From the NCBI GenBank assembly GCA_020054675.1, contig JAIHAL010000006.1, positions 1 through 64,000 on the forward strand: a stretch of DNA of 64,000 nt. The letters run 5' to 3'. Source of the DNA: Oscillospiraceae bacterium. GTDB lineage: Bacteria > Bacillota > Clostridia > Oscillospirales > Ruminococcaceae. The notes beneath the pieces are model-generated. The model saw only the letters and a list, made by a program, of their open reading frames with translations. It had not been told where the DNA came from and did not search any database. A program made the translations under genes and the position numbers. Positions 7,389 to 15,937 of the stretch are shown piece after piece (positions within the stretch are counted from its first letter, which is position 1; every line of letters starts with the position of its first letter).

Positions 7389-10034
7389 ATGTCCACTATT
7401 ATTTCCCTTGCAGCCGGCAACGGGGTAATATCTGAGGAAACTACGGTCGAGGCACAGGCGCTTTGCGAGGACATTGCCGATGAGGGCATAGTTCTTTTGG
7501 AAAACAAGGATAATGTTCTTCCGCTTGGCGGAGAAAAGAAACTCAATGTTTTCGGATGGGCGTCCACAAATCCGTGTTACGGCGGAACAGGTTCCGGTGC
7601 GCTTTCTGATTCATATCCGATTGTTTCGCTGCTTGAAGGGCTTAAAAACGCAGGGATAACAACTAATGCCGACCTTAGCAATTTTTATACTTCCTATCGC
7701 GCAGACCGTCCGGAGGTGGGAATGTTTTCACAGGACTGGACTTTGCCTGAACCTCCCGCAGCTTCTTATGGCAGCGACCTTATAAACAATGCCAAGAGCT
7801 TTTCCGATACGGCTATGATAGTGATTACCCGTGTTGGCGGAGAGGGAGCCGACCTTCCGACAGATATGAGCAAGGTTACATATAACAACAATTCGAAAGA
7901 TTATGCCGATTTTGAGGCAGGCGAGCACTATTTGCAGCTCAGCCGCACTGAAAAGGATATGGTTGACCTTGTATGCAAAAATTTTGACAATGTTATACTT
8001 GTATATAACGGAGCCAATGCTTTTGAACTTGGCTTTGTAAAGGATTATTCACAGATAAAGAGCGTAATTTGGTGCCCCGGAACGGGACAAAACGGCTTTA
8101 ACAGCCTTGGAAAGATTATAACCGGAGAAGTTAATCCTTCCGGCAGGACGAGTGACACTTTTGTAAGCGACCTTACTGCAACTCCTTATTACAACAATAT
8201 CGGCAATTTTGTTTACGACAATATGAGTGAATACAAGACTTCTTATTGGGGAATGGAAGCAACTCCTACCTTTGTAAATTATGTTGAAGGCATTTATGTA
8301 GGCTACCGTTTCTATGAAACCGCAGCTGAAGAGGGCCTTATCAATTATGATGATGTTGTTTTGTATCCTTTTGGATACGGACTCAGCTATACAACATTCT
8401 CGCAGAAGATGGGCGACATTAAAAACGATAATGGAAAAATTACATTTGATGTAACAGTTACAAACACAGGCTCCGTTGCAGGCAAGGATGTGGTTGAGGT
8501 TTACTATAATCCTCCTTACACCAACGGCGGAATAGAGAAAGCAAGCGCAAACCTTGTTGCTTTTGAAAAAACTGATATGATTGAACCCGGAGCTTCACAG
8601 ACAATTACAATTTCCTTTAACGAAGAGGATATGGCATCCTTTGACAAATACGGTTCCAAAAGCTATGTGCTTGAAGCAGGGGATTATAAAATCTCCATAC
8701 GCTCCGATTCACACAATGTAATTGAAGAAAAGACTTATAATGTTGCAAGCACGGTTGTTTACGGCGAGGACAATCCGCGCTCCACAGACCAAGTTGCTGC
8801 CGTTTCACAGTTTTCCGATGCTGAAGGCCATGTAAAATACCTTTCACGCAAGGATGGTTTTGCAAATTATAAGGAAGCGACTGCCGCTCCGGCATCTTTG
8901 ACTATGGCAGATGATTTAAAGGCAAAATTTGTAAACAATTCCAACTATAAAACTGATGATTATAATGACTCCAACGATGCAATGCCTGTTACAGGCGCTA
9001 AAAATGGCGTAAAACTTGCCGATTTGAGAGGCAAGGATTATGATGATGCGCTTTGGGATAAGCTGCTTGATGAGCTTACTGTTGATGATATGAAGAGCCT
9101 TATAGCTATTGGCGGATATCAAACAACACAAGTAAAGTCAATAGCAAAAGTTGCAACAGTTGACTGCGACGGGCCTGCATCAATAAACAATAACTTTACC
9201 GGCGTTGGTTCAATCGGTTTCCCGTCAGCGGTTATGATTGCTTCCACATGGAACAAAAACCTTGCTAAGGAATTTGGCGAAAGCATAGGCAAAATGGCGG
9301 ATGAAATGGGTGTATCCGGCTGGTACGCTCCCGCAATGAATACACACCGTTCCGCTTTTGCAGGAAGAAACTTTGAATATTATTCTGAAGATGGACTTCT
9401 TGCCGGAAAAATGGCGGCAAATGCTATCGTAGGAGCCGCAGAACACGGAGTTTATGCTTATATCAAGCACTTTGCGCTTAATGACCAGGAAGCTAACCGT
9501 CTTAATATGTTGTGCACATGGTCAAATGAGCAGGCAATCCGTGAAATTTACTTAAAGCCTTTTGAACTTGCCGTTAAGGAAGGCGGAGCAAAGGCTGTTA
9601 TGGCGGCGTTCAATTACATCGGTACTGAATGGGCCGGCGCAAGCGCTGAACTCCAAAAAACCGTGCTTCGTGACGAATGGGGCTTTAAGGGCTTTGTATT
9701 GACGGATTACTTTGGCGCTTCCGGATATGGATACATGAATGCTGACCAGGCTGTACGCAGCGGCACAAATATTTGCCTTGCAACAATGGACCAGCAGACA
9801 AACTATGTTAAGGATACAAGCGCAACTTCAGTTATTGCCATGAGAGAGGCTGCAAAGAATATCCTCTACACGGTTGTAAACAGCCGCGCATATGCTTCTG
9901 ATAACATAAATGTCGGCTTGCTCAACTGGCAGATTACAGCAATCGTTATTGACGTAGTGATAGTTGCTGCCCTTGCGGCTCTTGAAATCCTTGTGATTAT
10001 TAAGGGCTACAAAAAGAGGAAGGCGGCAGAGTAA
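7389..10034 (+). CDS. GH3 beta-glucosidase with swapped domain order and C-terminal membrane anchor
   Basis: The protein begins with what is normally the C-terminal half of GH3 enzymes (EGIVLLENKDNVLPLGG near residue 32, then YPFGYGLSYTTF and a fibronectin-III-like domain). Only afterwards comes the TIM barrel (GFPSAVMIASTWN, AGRNFEYYSEDG, KHFALNDQE, FVLTDYFG). The nucleophile is Asp773 of this frame (codon 9705-9707). A hydrophobic helix (WQITAIVIDVVIVAALAALE) and a basic tail KGYKKRKAAE close the protein. Such reversed GH3 order is known from Ruminococcus albus and Butyrivibrio beta-glucosidases. The enzyme would remove beta-linked glucose or xylose from oligosaccharides at the membrane. 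If the TGA at 7377 is real, the N-terminal anchor is lost and translation from the ATG at 7389 would be weak. Confidence 0.88.
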   Translation: MSTIISLAAGNGVISEETTVEAQALCEDIADEGIVLLENKDNVLPLGGEKKLNVFGWASTNPCYGGTGSGALSDSYPIVSLLEGLKNAGITTNADLSNFYTSYRADRPEVGMFSQDWTLPEPPAASYGSDLINNAKSFSDTAMIVITRVGGEGADLPTDMSKVTYNNNSKDYADFEAGEHYLQLSRTEKDMVDLVCKNFDNVILVYNGANAFELGFVKDYSQIKSVIWCPGTGQNGFNSLGKIITGEVNPSGRTSDTFVSDLTATPYYNNIGNFVYDNMSEYKTSYWGMEATPTFVNYVEGIYVGYRFYETAAEEGLINYDDVVLYPFGYGLSYTTFSQKMGDIKNDNGKITFDVTVTNTGSVAGKDVVEVYYNPPYTNGGIEKASANLVAFEKTDMIEPGASQTITISFNEEDMASFDKYGSKSYVLEAGDYKISIRSDSHNVIEEKTYNVASTVVYGEDNPRSTDQVAAVSQFSDAEGHVKYLSRKDGFANYKEATAAPASLTMADDLKAKFVNNSNYKTDDYNDSNDAMPVTGAKNGVKLADLRGKDYDDALWDKLLDELTVDDMKSLIAIGGYQTTQVKSIAKVATVDCDGPASINNNFTGVGSIGFPSAVMIASTWNKNLAKEFGESIGKMADEMGVSGWYAPAMNTHRSAFAGRNFEYYSEDGLLAGKMAANAIVGAAEHGVYAYIKHFALNDQEANRLNMLCTWSNEQAIREIYLKPFELAVKEGGAKAVMAAFNYIGTEWAGASAELQKTVLRDEWGFKGFVLTDYFGASGYGYMNADQAVRSGTNICLATMDQQTNYVKDTSATSVIAMREAAKNILYTVVNSRAYASDNINVGLLNWQITAIVIDVVIVAALAALEILVIIKGYKKRKAAE

Positions 10035-10039
10035 GGAAT

Positions 10040-10085
10040 AAAGCAAATGATTCCGCCGCCGCATATTGCGGCGGCGGGTTGCTTT
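10040..10085 (+). terminator. Hairpin after the first GH3
   Basis: CCGCCGCCGCA (10053-10063) pairs with TGCGGCGGCGG (10067-10077), extended by AAAGCAA/TTGCTTT outer arms. The U-run is short, so termination may be partial and the next GH3 could be co-transcribed. Confidence 0.6.
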
Positions 10086-10119
10086 ATACGGCTTAAATTG
10101 CAAATAAAAGAGGTACATA

Positions 10120-12552
10120 ATGGACTTTAAAAATATAATTTCTAAAATGACGCTGGAAGAAAAGTGCTCGCTTTTGTCCGGAGAGGGCAACTTTACGACC
10201 AAAGCTGTCAAGAGGCTTGGCATACCGTCAATGTTTCTTTCGGACGGCCCGCACGGAATCCGCAAGCAGGAGGGAGCGGCGGACCATCTTGGGCTTAACG
10301 CTTCACGTCCGGCGACTTGTTTTCCCACGGCGGCAACGGTAGCCAATTCGTGGGATGAAGGCTTGGCTGAGGAAATAGGCAAAATGCTTGGCGAGGAGGC
10401 TGCCGCACAGGGAGTCAGCGTTTTGCTTGGACCGGCTCTTAATATGAAGCGAAGTCCTCTTTGCGGGCGCAATTTTGAATATTTTTCCGAGGACCCGTAT
10501 CTTGCAGGCAAAATTGCGGCGGCTTATATAAGGGGGATACAATCCAAAGGCGTTGCGGCATGCCCTAAGCATTTTGCCGCAAACAATCAGGAAACCTTGC
10601 GCATGCACAATGATTCGGTTGTGGATGAACGGACATTTCGTGAAATTTACCTTACGGCCTTTGAAATTGCCGTAAAAGAAGGAAATCCCCTTGCAATAAT
10701 GTCCGCTTACAACAGGATAAACGGTGTTTATGCCAATGAAAACAAAAAGCTGTTAAGCGATATTTTGGTGGATGAATGGGGGTTTTCCGGCATAGTTGTA
10801 ACTGACTGGGGAGCTTCCAACGACTGGGTTGAGGGTATTGCCGCAGGCAGCCATCTTGAAATGCCCGCTACCGACGGAAACAGCGACAGGGAACTTGCCG
10901 ATGCCGTAAGAAGCGGCAAAATTTCGGAGGAGCTTTTGGATAAAAGGGTTGAGGAATACCTTAAAGTGCTTTTTGCGACGATTATTCCGGAAAACACTCC
11001 CGATTTTGACAAAAGGGCGCACCATGCCTTTGCAATGAAAGCGGCCGAAGAATCCATAGTGCTTTTAAAGAACGAAAACGGCATCCTGCCGCTTAAAAAG
11101 GGCGCAAAGGTTGCCGTGATAGGTGATTTTGCCGATAAACCGCGTTATCAGGGAGCCGGCTCAAGCCTTGTAAATCCGACATTTTTGGAAGAACCTTTAA
11201 ATGCCCTTAAATCGGCTGGGATTGATGTAATAGGCTTTGAAGGCGGATTTTTGAGGAACGGCGGGAAAGATGAGGCTAAAAAAGCCGCAGCGGTCGAACT
11301 TGCCAAAAGAGCGGAAATTGTGTTATACTACATGGGACTTGACGAACTCAACGAAACCGAGGGCATGGACAGAACCCATATGCGCATAAGGCAAAACCAG
11401 ATTGATGTACTTGAAGCTGTGGCAAAAGAAAATCCAAACGTGATTGCCGTGCTTTGCGGAGGCGCTCCTTTTGAAACCCCTTGGTGGGGGCTTGTTAAAG
11501 GCGCTGTGCATGGATATTTGGGCGGACAGGCGGGAGCTGCGGCAATGGCGAGAATCCTTGCGGGAAAAGCAAATCCGTCCGGCAAATTGGCGGAAACTTG
11601 GCCGCTTCGCTATGAGGATACCCCTGCATTCAACTTCTATCCCGGAACGGAATGTACTTCCGAATACAGGGAAGCACTCTATATAGGCTACCGCTATTAT
11701 CTTACCGCAAAAATTCCGGTGCGTTTTCCGTTTGGCTTTGGACTCAGCTATACGTCATTTGAATATTCCGATTTAAAAGCGGATGCAAAATCTGTTGAAG
11801 TTACGGTTAAAAATACAGGAAATTTTGCCGGTGCTGAAATTGTGCAGGTTTATGTTTCAAAAAAAGGCGGAGAGGTGTTCCGCCCTGAGGAAGAGCTTAA
11901 AGCTTTCGCAAAAGTTTGGCTTGAGGCCGGTGAAAGCAAAAGGATTTCCATTGCTTTGGATGACAAGGCGTTCAGATATTTTAATGTGGTTACAGGGAAA
12001 TATGAAATTGAGGGCGGAACTTATGAAATCCGGGTTGGAGCATCTTCGACGGATATAAGGCTTTGCGCCGAGGTAAAAGTCAACGGCACTGCGGCGCCAT
12101 GCCCGTATAAGGCGAATGAAATCCCAAGCTATTATTCGGGAAAAATTTCAAATGTCAGCACATATGAGTTCGAAAATCTGCTTGGCAGGCATGTGCCGGA
12201 ATCGAAATGGGACCGTACAAAGCTCCTTGGCAGGAATGATACGGTTTCGCAGCTTTGTTACGCTAAAAGCCCGCTTGCAAGGCTTGCCCATAAAATAATC
12301 CTCAATAGAAAAAATAAAATGGAACAAAAGGGAACTCCGGATTTAAACATTCTTTTTATTTACAATATACCTTTCCGCGGCATAGCCAAAATGATGGGCG
12401 GAGCTGTCGATATGGCAATGGTGGATGCGCTTCTTGAAATAGTGAACGGACATTTTTTCAAAGGCGCAGCTCATCTGATATCGGCTTTTGTTAAAAGGGG
12501 AAAGGCCGCAAAGGAAACAGCGCGCAAGCTTGCCAATGCCGGCAGGGAATAA
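10120..12552 (+). CDS. GH3 beta-glucosidase/beta-xylosidase, cytoplasmic, with C-terminal extension
   Basis: The domain order is classical: TIM barrel first ([36 protein letters not shown]), nucleophile Asp229 in VVTDWGASND (codon 10804-10806), then the alpha/beta sandwich (ESIVLLKNENGILPLKKG, GAGSSLVNP) and a fibronectin-III-like domain (FPFGFGLSYTSFEY). About 120 further residues (from around 690) form an extra domain seen in many clostridial GH3 enzymes. No signal peptide is present, so it should act on imported oligosaccharides. It sits 85 bases after the swapped GH3 and 26 bases before the GtrA gene. The substrate (glucoside or xyloside) cannot be fixed from sequence alone. The ribosome site, AAGAGGTACATA, is moderate. 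Confidence 0.92.
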   Translation: MDFKNIISKMTLEEKCSLLSGEGNFTTKAVKRLGIPSMFLSDGPHGIRKQEGAADHLGLNASRPATCFPTAATVANSWDEGLAEEIGKMLGEEAAAQGVSVLLGPALNMKRSPLCGRNFEYFSEDPYLAGKIAAAYIRGIQSKGVAACPKHFAANNQETLRMHNDSVVDERTFREIYLTAFEIAVKEGNPLAIMSAYNRINGVYANENKKLLSDILVDEWGFSGIVVTDWGASNDWVEGIAAGSHLEMPATDGNSDRELADAVRSGKISEELLDKRVEEYLKVLFATIIPENTPDFDKRAHHAFAMKAAEESIVLLKNENGILPLKKGAKVAVIGDFADKPRYQGAGSSLVNPTFLEEPLNALKSAGIDVIGFEGGFLRNGGKDEAKKAAAVELAKRAEIVLYYMGLDELNETEGMDRTHMRIRQNQIDVLEAVAKENPNVIAVLCGGAPFETPWWGLVKGAVHGYLGGQAGAAAMARILAGKANPSGKLAETWPLRYEDTPAFNFYPGTECTSEYREALYIGYRYYLTAKIPVRFPFGFGLSYTSFEYSDLKADAKSVEVTVKNTGNFAGAEIVQVYVSKKGGEVFRPEEELKAFAKVWLEAGESKRISIALDDKAFRYFNVVTGKYEIEGGTYEIRVGASSTDIRLCAEVKVNGTAAPCPYKANEIPSYYSGKISNVSTYEFENLLGRHVPESKWDRTKLLGRNDTVSQLCYAKSPLARLAHKIILNRKNKMEQKGTPDLNILFIYNIPFRGIAKMMGGAVDMAMVDALLEIVNGHFFKGAAHLISAFVKRGKAAKETARKLANAGRE

Positions 12553-12578
12553 TTTTTGCCATAAGGAGATTTAAGCAA

Positions 12579-13178
12579 ATGTTGAAGAAGATAAGACAAT
12601 GCTGGGATTCTTTTTCAAATAAACATCAGACGCTTGCTCAGTTTTTGGTGTTTTTTGTGCTCAGCAACGGAATTACGGTGCTTCAAATTGCCATGATGCC
12701 GTTTTTTAAATGGATTTTTGGCATGACAGCGCTTGTAGATACAAATTTTCAGCTTGGACATATAGGTTCAAATTTTGACGGAACGCCATATTACATTTTT
12801 AATTACGCCGCCGGAGCGCTTCCCGAGGGCGGCGGAGGCCTTGCTTATTTTCTTGCGGTGGAAATCACGCTTGCCATTGCTCAGGTGATAAACTTTTTTG
12901 CTCAAAGAAATATTACCTTTAAATCCAATGGCAGCATAGGCAGGGCGGCATTTTGGTACGTTGTTGCGTACATAATAATAACCATAGGTTCCGCCGCGCT
13001 GCAAGGACTTTACAAGGCTCCCATATACAATCTGTTCATAAATAAGATGGGAATGGGCGGCTTTGGAGAAACTCTTGCGGACGTAATTACCATGATTATA
13101 AACTGCGCAATTTCTTTCTGGGTATTTTTCCCCATATTTAAGGTTATCTTTAAAAATAAGCCTGAGGAGAACAAATAA
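12579..13178 (+). CDS. GtrA-like membrane protein
   Basis: This 199-residue protein has about four hydrophobic helices (around residues 18-38, 85-105, 120-140 and 165-185) and the family pattern FLVFFVLSNGITVLQI near the start and INFFAQRNITFKSN in the middle, which mark GtrA-type proteins. These are thought to help flip or position polyprenyl-linked sugars across the membrane for cell-surface glycosylation. It is followed after 29 bases by a GT2 glycosyltransferase and then by UDP-galactopyranose mutase, which fits a small surface-polysaccharide module. AAGGAGATT precedes the start. Confidence 0.8.
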   Translation: MLKKIRQCWDSFSNKHQTLAQFLVFFVLSNGITVLQIAMMPFFKWIFGMTALVDTNFQLGHIGSNFDGTPYYIFNYAAGALPEGGGGLAYFLAVEITLAIAQVINFFAQRNITFKSNGSIGRAAFWYVVAYIIITIGSAALQGLYKAPIYNLFINKMGMGGFGETLADVITMIINCAISFWVFFPIFKVIFKNKPEENK

Positions 13179-13207
13179 CTCAGCAAATTATATTTTGGAG
13201 GTAAAAG

Positions 13208-14224
13208 ATGAAAACGCTGACCTTTGTGGTTCCGTGCTACAATTCACAGGATTATATGCGCCGATGCATTGACTCGCTGCTTCCCGGCGGGGATGATGTG
13301 GAGATAATCATTGTCAATGACGGTTCTTCCGATAGAACTCAAGTTATAGCGGAGGAATACCAAAAGGAGTATAGCGGAATTGTTCGCGCGGTAAACCAGC
13401 CAAACAAAGGACACGGCGGAGCGGTCAACACGGGAATCCGGGAAGCATCGGGGATGTATATAAAAATTGTCGACAGCGACGATTGGGTTGACACAGAGGC
13501 ATACCTTAAAATACTTGATGCCTTGAAAGGTTTTTCAGAAAAAGATATTCAGGTCGATATGCTTATAAGCAATTTTGTTTACGAAAAAGAAGGCAAGCGT
13601 CATAAGAAAACCATGCGCTATACGGGAACTCTTCCCGAAAACGAGGTGTTTTCATGGGAACAGGCCGGCAAATTCCGCAAAGGGCAGTATATACTGATGC
13701 ATTCGGTGATATACCGTGCGCAAATGCTGCGCGAAAGCGGACTTTGCCTTCCTGAGCATACTTTTTATGTTGATAATCTTTATGCCTTCGTACCGCTGCC
13801 GTATGTAAAAACGCTTTATTACATGAATGAGGATTTTTACAGGTATTATATAGGCAGAGCGGACCAGTCCGTCAATGAAAGCATAATGATAAAGCGGATT
13901 GACCAGCAGTTAAAGGTAAACAGGCTCATGCTTGAAAGCTTTAAGCCTGAGAAAATAACTGACAAAAGCTTGCGTAGGTATATGCTGAACTATTTGGAAA
14001 TTATTACAATAGTTTCTTCGATATTGCTTATCCGTTCGGGAACAGAGGAAAATTTTGAAAAAATGCGTGAGCTTTGGGATACCATAAAAAACGGCAATTC
14101 CACAGTTTACCGACGGCTTCGCAGAGGACTTATGGGCAGATTCATACACTTGCCCGGCAAAACAGGACGGAAAGTTACGGTTTTTGCATATCGCATAACG
14201 CAAAAGATTGTCGGATTCAATTGA
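13208..14224 (+). CDS. Family 2 glycosyltransferase
   Basis: The N-terminal GT-A fold shows FVVPCYNSQDYMRRCIDSL, the nucleotide-sugar motif VNDGSSDRT (around residues 38-46), NKGHGGAVNTGI and the metal-binding DSDDW near residue 92. The rest, to residue 338, is the variable acceptor-binding half. There is no membrane helix, so it is probably a cytoplasmic, membrane-associated enzyme adding a sugar to a lipid- or polymer-linked acceptor. A GGAGG site lies before the ATG. It is sandwiched between gtrA-like and glf genes, so the donor could be UDP-galactofuranose, but this is inference. Confidence 0.9.
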   Translation: MKTLTFVVPCYNSQDYMRRCIDSLLPGGDDVEIIIVNDGSSDRTQVIAEEYQKEYSGIVRAVNQPNKGHGGAVNTGIREASGMYIKIVDSDDWVDTEAYLKILDALKGFSEKDIQVDMLISNFVYEKEGKRHKKTMRYTGTLPENEVFSWEQAGKFRKGQYILMHSVIYRAQMLRESGLCLPEHTFYVDNLYAFVPLPYVKTLYYMNEDFYRYYIGRADQSVNESIMIKRIDQQLKVNRLMLESFKPEKITDKSLRRYMLNYLEIITIVSSILLIRSGTEENFEKMRELWDTIKNGNSTVYRRLRRGLMGRFIHLPGKTGRKVTVFAYRITQKIVGFN

Positions 14225-14249
14225 TTTTTTGACAAGGGGAAGATGTTTA

Positions 14250-15347
14250 GTGTACGGGAAATATGATGTGCTTGTTGTAGGCGCAGGGCTTTATGGAGCA
14301 ACAGTTGCATATTGCGCAAAGAAATCCGGCAAAAGCTGCCTTGTGCTTGAAAAACGGGCGCATTTGGCCGGGAATGCCTATACCGAGGAGATAGAGGGGA
14401 TACAGGTCCATAAGTATGGGCCGCATATCTTTCATACAAACAATGCAAAGGTCTGGGAATTTGCAAACCGTTTTGCCGAGTTCAACCGCTATACGAACAG
14501 TCCTCTTGCAAATTATCATGGAGAGATTTACAATCTTCCATTCAATATGAATACCTTTAATAAAATGTGGGGCGTGGTTTCTCCAAGTGAAGCCATGGAG
14601 ATTATCGAGAGGCAGAAAAAAGATTGCTTTTTTGAAAATCCCCAAAATTTAGAGGAACAGGCGCTTAGTCTTGTCGGCAGGGATATTTATGAAAAACTTA
14701 TTCGAGGCTATACTGAAAAACAATGGGGAAGGAAGTGCACAGAGCTTCCTCCGGATATAATACGCAGACTTCCCGTGCGGTTCACTTATGATAATAATTA
14801 TTTTACCGCCGATTATCAGGGAATTCCCAAAGGCGGTTATACGGCAATGGTCGAGCGGATGCTGGACGGCATTGAAGTTTTATTCAATGAAGATTATCTG
14901 CAAAACAAGGAAAAATGGGATAAATTTGCGGATATGATTGTCTATACAGGCCCGATAGACGCATATTTCGGATACTGCCTCGGAGCGCTTGAATACCGCA
15001 GCCTCCGCTTTGAAACCGAGGTTTTGGATATGCCGAATTTTCAAGGCAATGCCGTTGTAAATTATACGGACCGCGAAACTCCATACACGCGGATAATAGA
15101 GCATAAGCACTTTGAATCCGGCAAAGGGGATAAAACGGTAATAACGCGCGAATACAGCAAGGAATGGGTTCAAGGCGATGAGCCTTATTATCCCGTGGGG
15201 GATGAAAAAAATACGGAGCTTTATAAAAAATACTTCACGCTTGCTCAAAAAGAGCCTAAAACCGTGTTCGGCGGACGCCTTGGAGAATATAAATACCTTG
15301 ATATGGACGCGGTAACTGAAAGGGCCTTATTAGTTTTTAGAAATTAG
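14250..15347 (+). CDS. glf: UDP-galactopyranose mutase, C-terminus rewritten by a repeat
   Basis: The protein converts UDP-galactopyranose to UDP-galactofuranose with reduced FAD. It begins YDVLVVGAGLYGATVA (FAD-binding GxGxxG-type fold) and has the family motifs KYGPHIFHTNN, YTEKQWGRKC, IPKGGYTAMVE and GRLGEYKYLDMD. I chose the GTG at 14250 because AAGGGGA lies nine bases upstream and homologues start a few residues before YDVLVVGAG; it overlaps nothing, while the earlier in-frame ATG at 14208 lies inside the GT2 gene. The last residues (LLVFRN and the stop TAG at 15345-15347) are encoded by the first units of the 7-bp TTAGA array of repeat R3. The native C-terminal tail is therefore replaced or shortened by a few residues; the enzyme could still be active. 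Confidence 0.92.
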   Translation: MYGKYDVLVVGAGLYGATVAYCAKKSGKSCLVLEKRAHLAGNAYTEEIEGIQVHKYGPHIFHTNNAKVWEFANRFAEFNRYTNSPLANYHGEIYNLPFNMNTFNKMWGVVSPSEAMEIIERQKKDCFFENPQNLEEQALSLVGRDIYEKLIRGYTEKQWGRKCTELPPDIIRRLPVRFTYDNNYFTADYQGIPKGGYTAMVERMLDGIEVLFNEDYLQNKEKWDKFADMIVYTGPIDAYFGYCLGALEYRSLRFETEVLDMPNFQGNAVVNYTDRETPYTRIIEHKHFESGKGDKTVITREYSKEWVQGDEPYYPVGDEKNTELYKKYFTLAQKEPKTVFGGRLGEYKYLDMDAVTERALLVFRN

Positions 15348-15724
15348 AGGTTAGAAGTTATAATTAAAAGCATCCCATCGTAACAAAAAAAACTTTCCGC
15401 TAAATAAAGTCATTAAGGCAAGCAAATTAAAAGACCTGCTTTTCGTAGTAAAATTGGAGTAGTGAGCACCAAGGCGAAAAGCAGGTCAACAATAACAAGC
15501 CGTCATTCGTTTGGCAGGGCGCAAGCGATAGCGTGGCGCCCGTTGCCGGCGAATAGGCGGATTAAGATATAAAAAAATAGGCGTTTTTTAGTAACTTTTT
15601 GTCGCCGGACAAAAAGTTACTAGGGGTTGCTTAATAGCTTCATTTGCTTTAAAAGCAAGTGAAGGGGACGACGTCCCCTTCAAATAAAGTAAAATAATAA
15701 AAACTAATGACTAATAACTATAAA
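15337..15724. repeat. Composite hairpin repeat R3
   Basis: The 590-base gap after glf holds a third copy. It has a TTAGA array (15337-15360), the module resembling TTCCGCTAAATAAAG (about 15395-15430), the long stem-loop with GACCTGCTTTTCG arms (15432-15486), a GCCCGTTGCCGGCGAATAGG module, a stem with AGTAACTTTTTGTC arms (about 15590-15621), a GGGGAC/GTCCCC hairpin (about 15661-15681) and a short CTAAT array (15704-15724). The stem arms differ from those of R1 and R4 at paired positions (GTAAC with GTTAC against GTGAC with GTCAC), so base pairing is preserved. Orientation is opposite to R4. Confidence 0.85.
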
Positions 15725-15757
15725 ATTGTTACCCCCAAATAGCATATTATACAATAA

Positions 15758-15818
15758 TTAGTAATTAAAATTAGTAATTAAAATTAGTAATTAAAATTAG
15801 TAATTAAAATTAGTAATT
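15758..15818. repeat. Tandem 13-bp repeat, about five copies
   Basis: TTAGTAATTAAAA is repeated head to tail from 15758, with the fifth copy incomplete. It lies just beyond repeat R3 and may have grown from one of its TTAG units by slippage. It is very AT-rich and non-coding. Confidence 0.9.
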
Positions 15819-15898
15819 TGTGAAGCTTTATTTCAAGTAAAGTAAGGTAATATAATAAAATTGTTTTGATTTCACCTAATTTTAATAAAAACGCAGCT

Positions 15899-15934
15899 AA
15901 GCCCCGCCTCCGGAATTTTCCGGAGGCGGGGCTT
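15899..15934. terminator. Strong hairpin terminator after the minus-strand GH3
   Basis: A perfect 15-bp stem, GCCCCGCCTCCGGAA (15901-15915) with its complement (15918-15932), lies four bases beyond the stop of the minus-strand GH3. On the minus strand it is followed by a less regular T-rich stretch. Confidence 0.8.
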
Positions 15935-15937
15935 TTG

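Noticed and set aside
9828-10511. A 227-codon minus-strand frame
   Set aside because: It spans the end of one GH3, a terminator and the start of the next, antisense to both; the GH3 frames have clear motifs.
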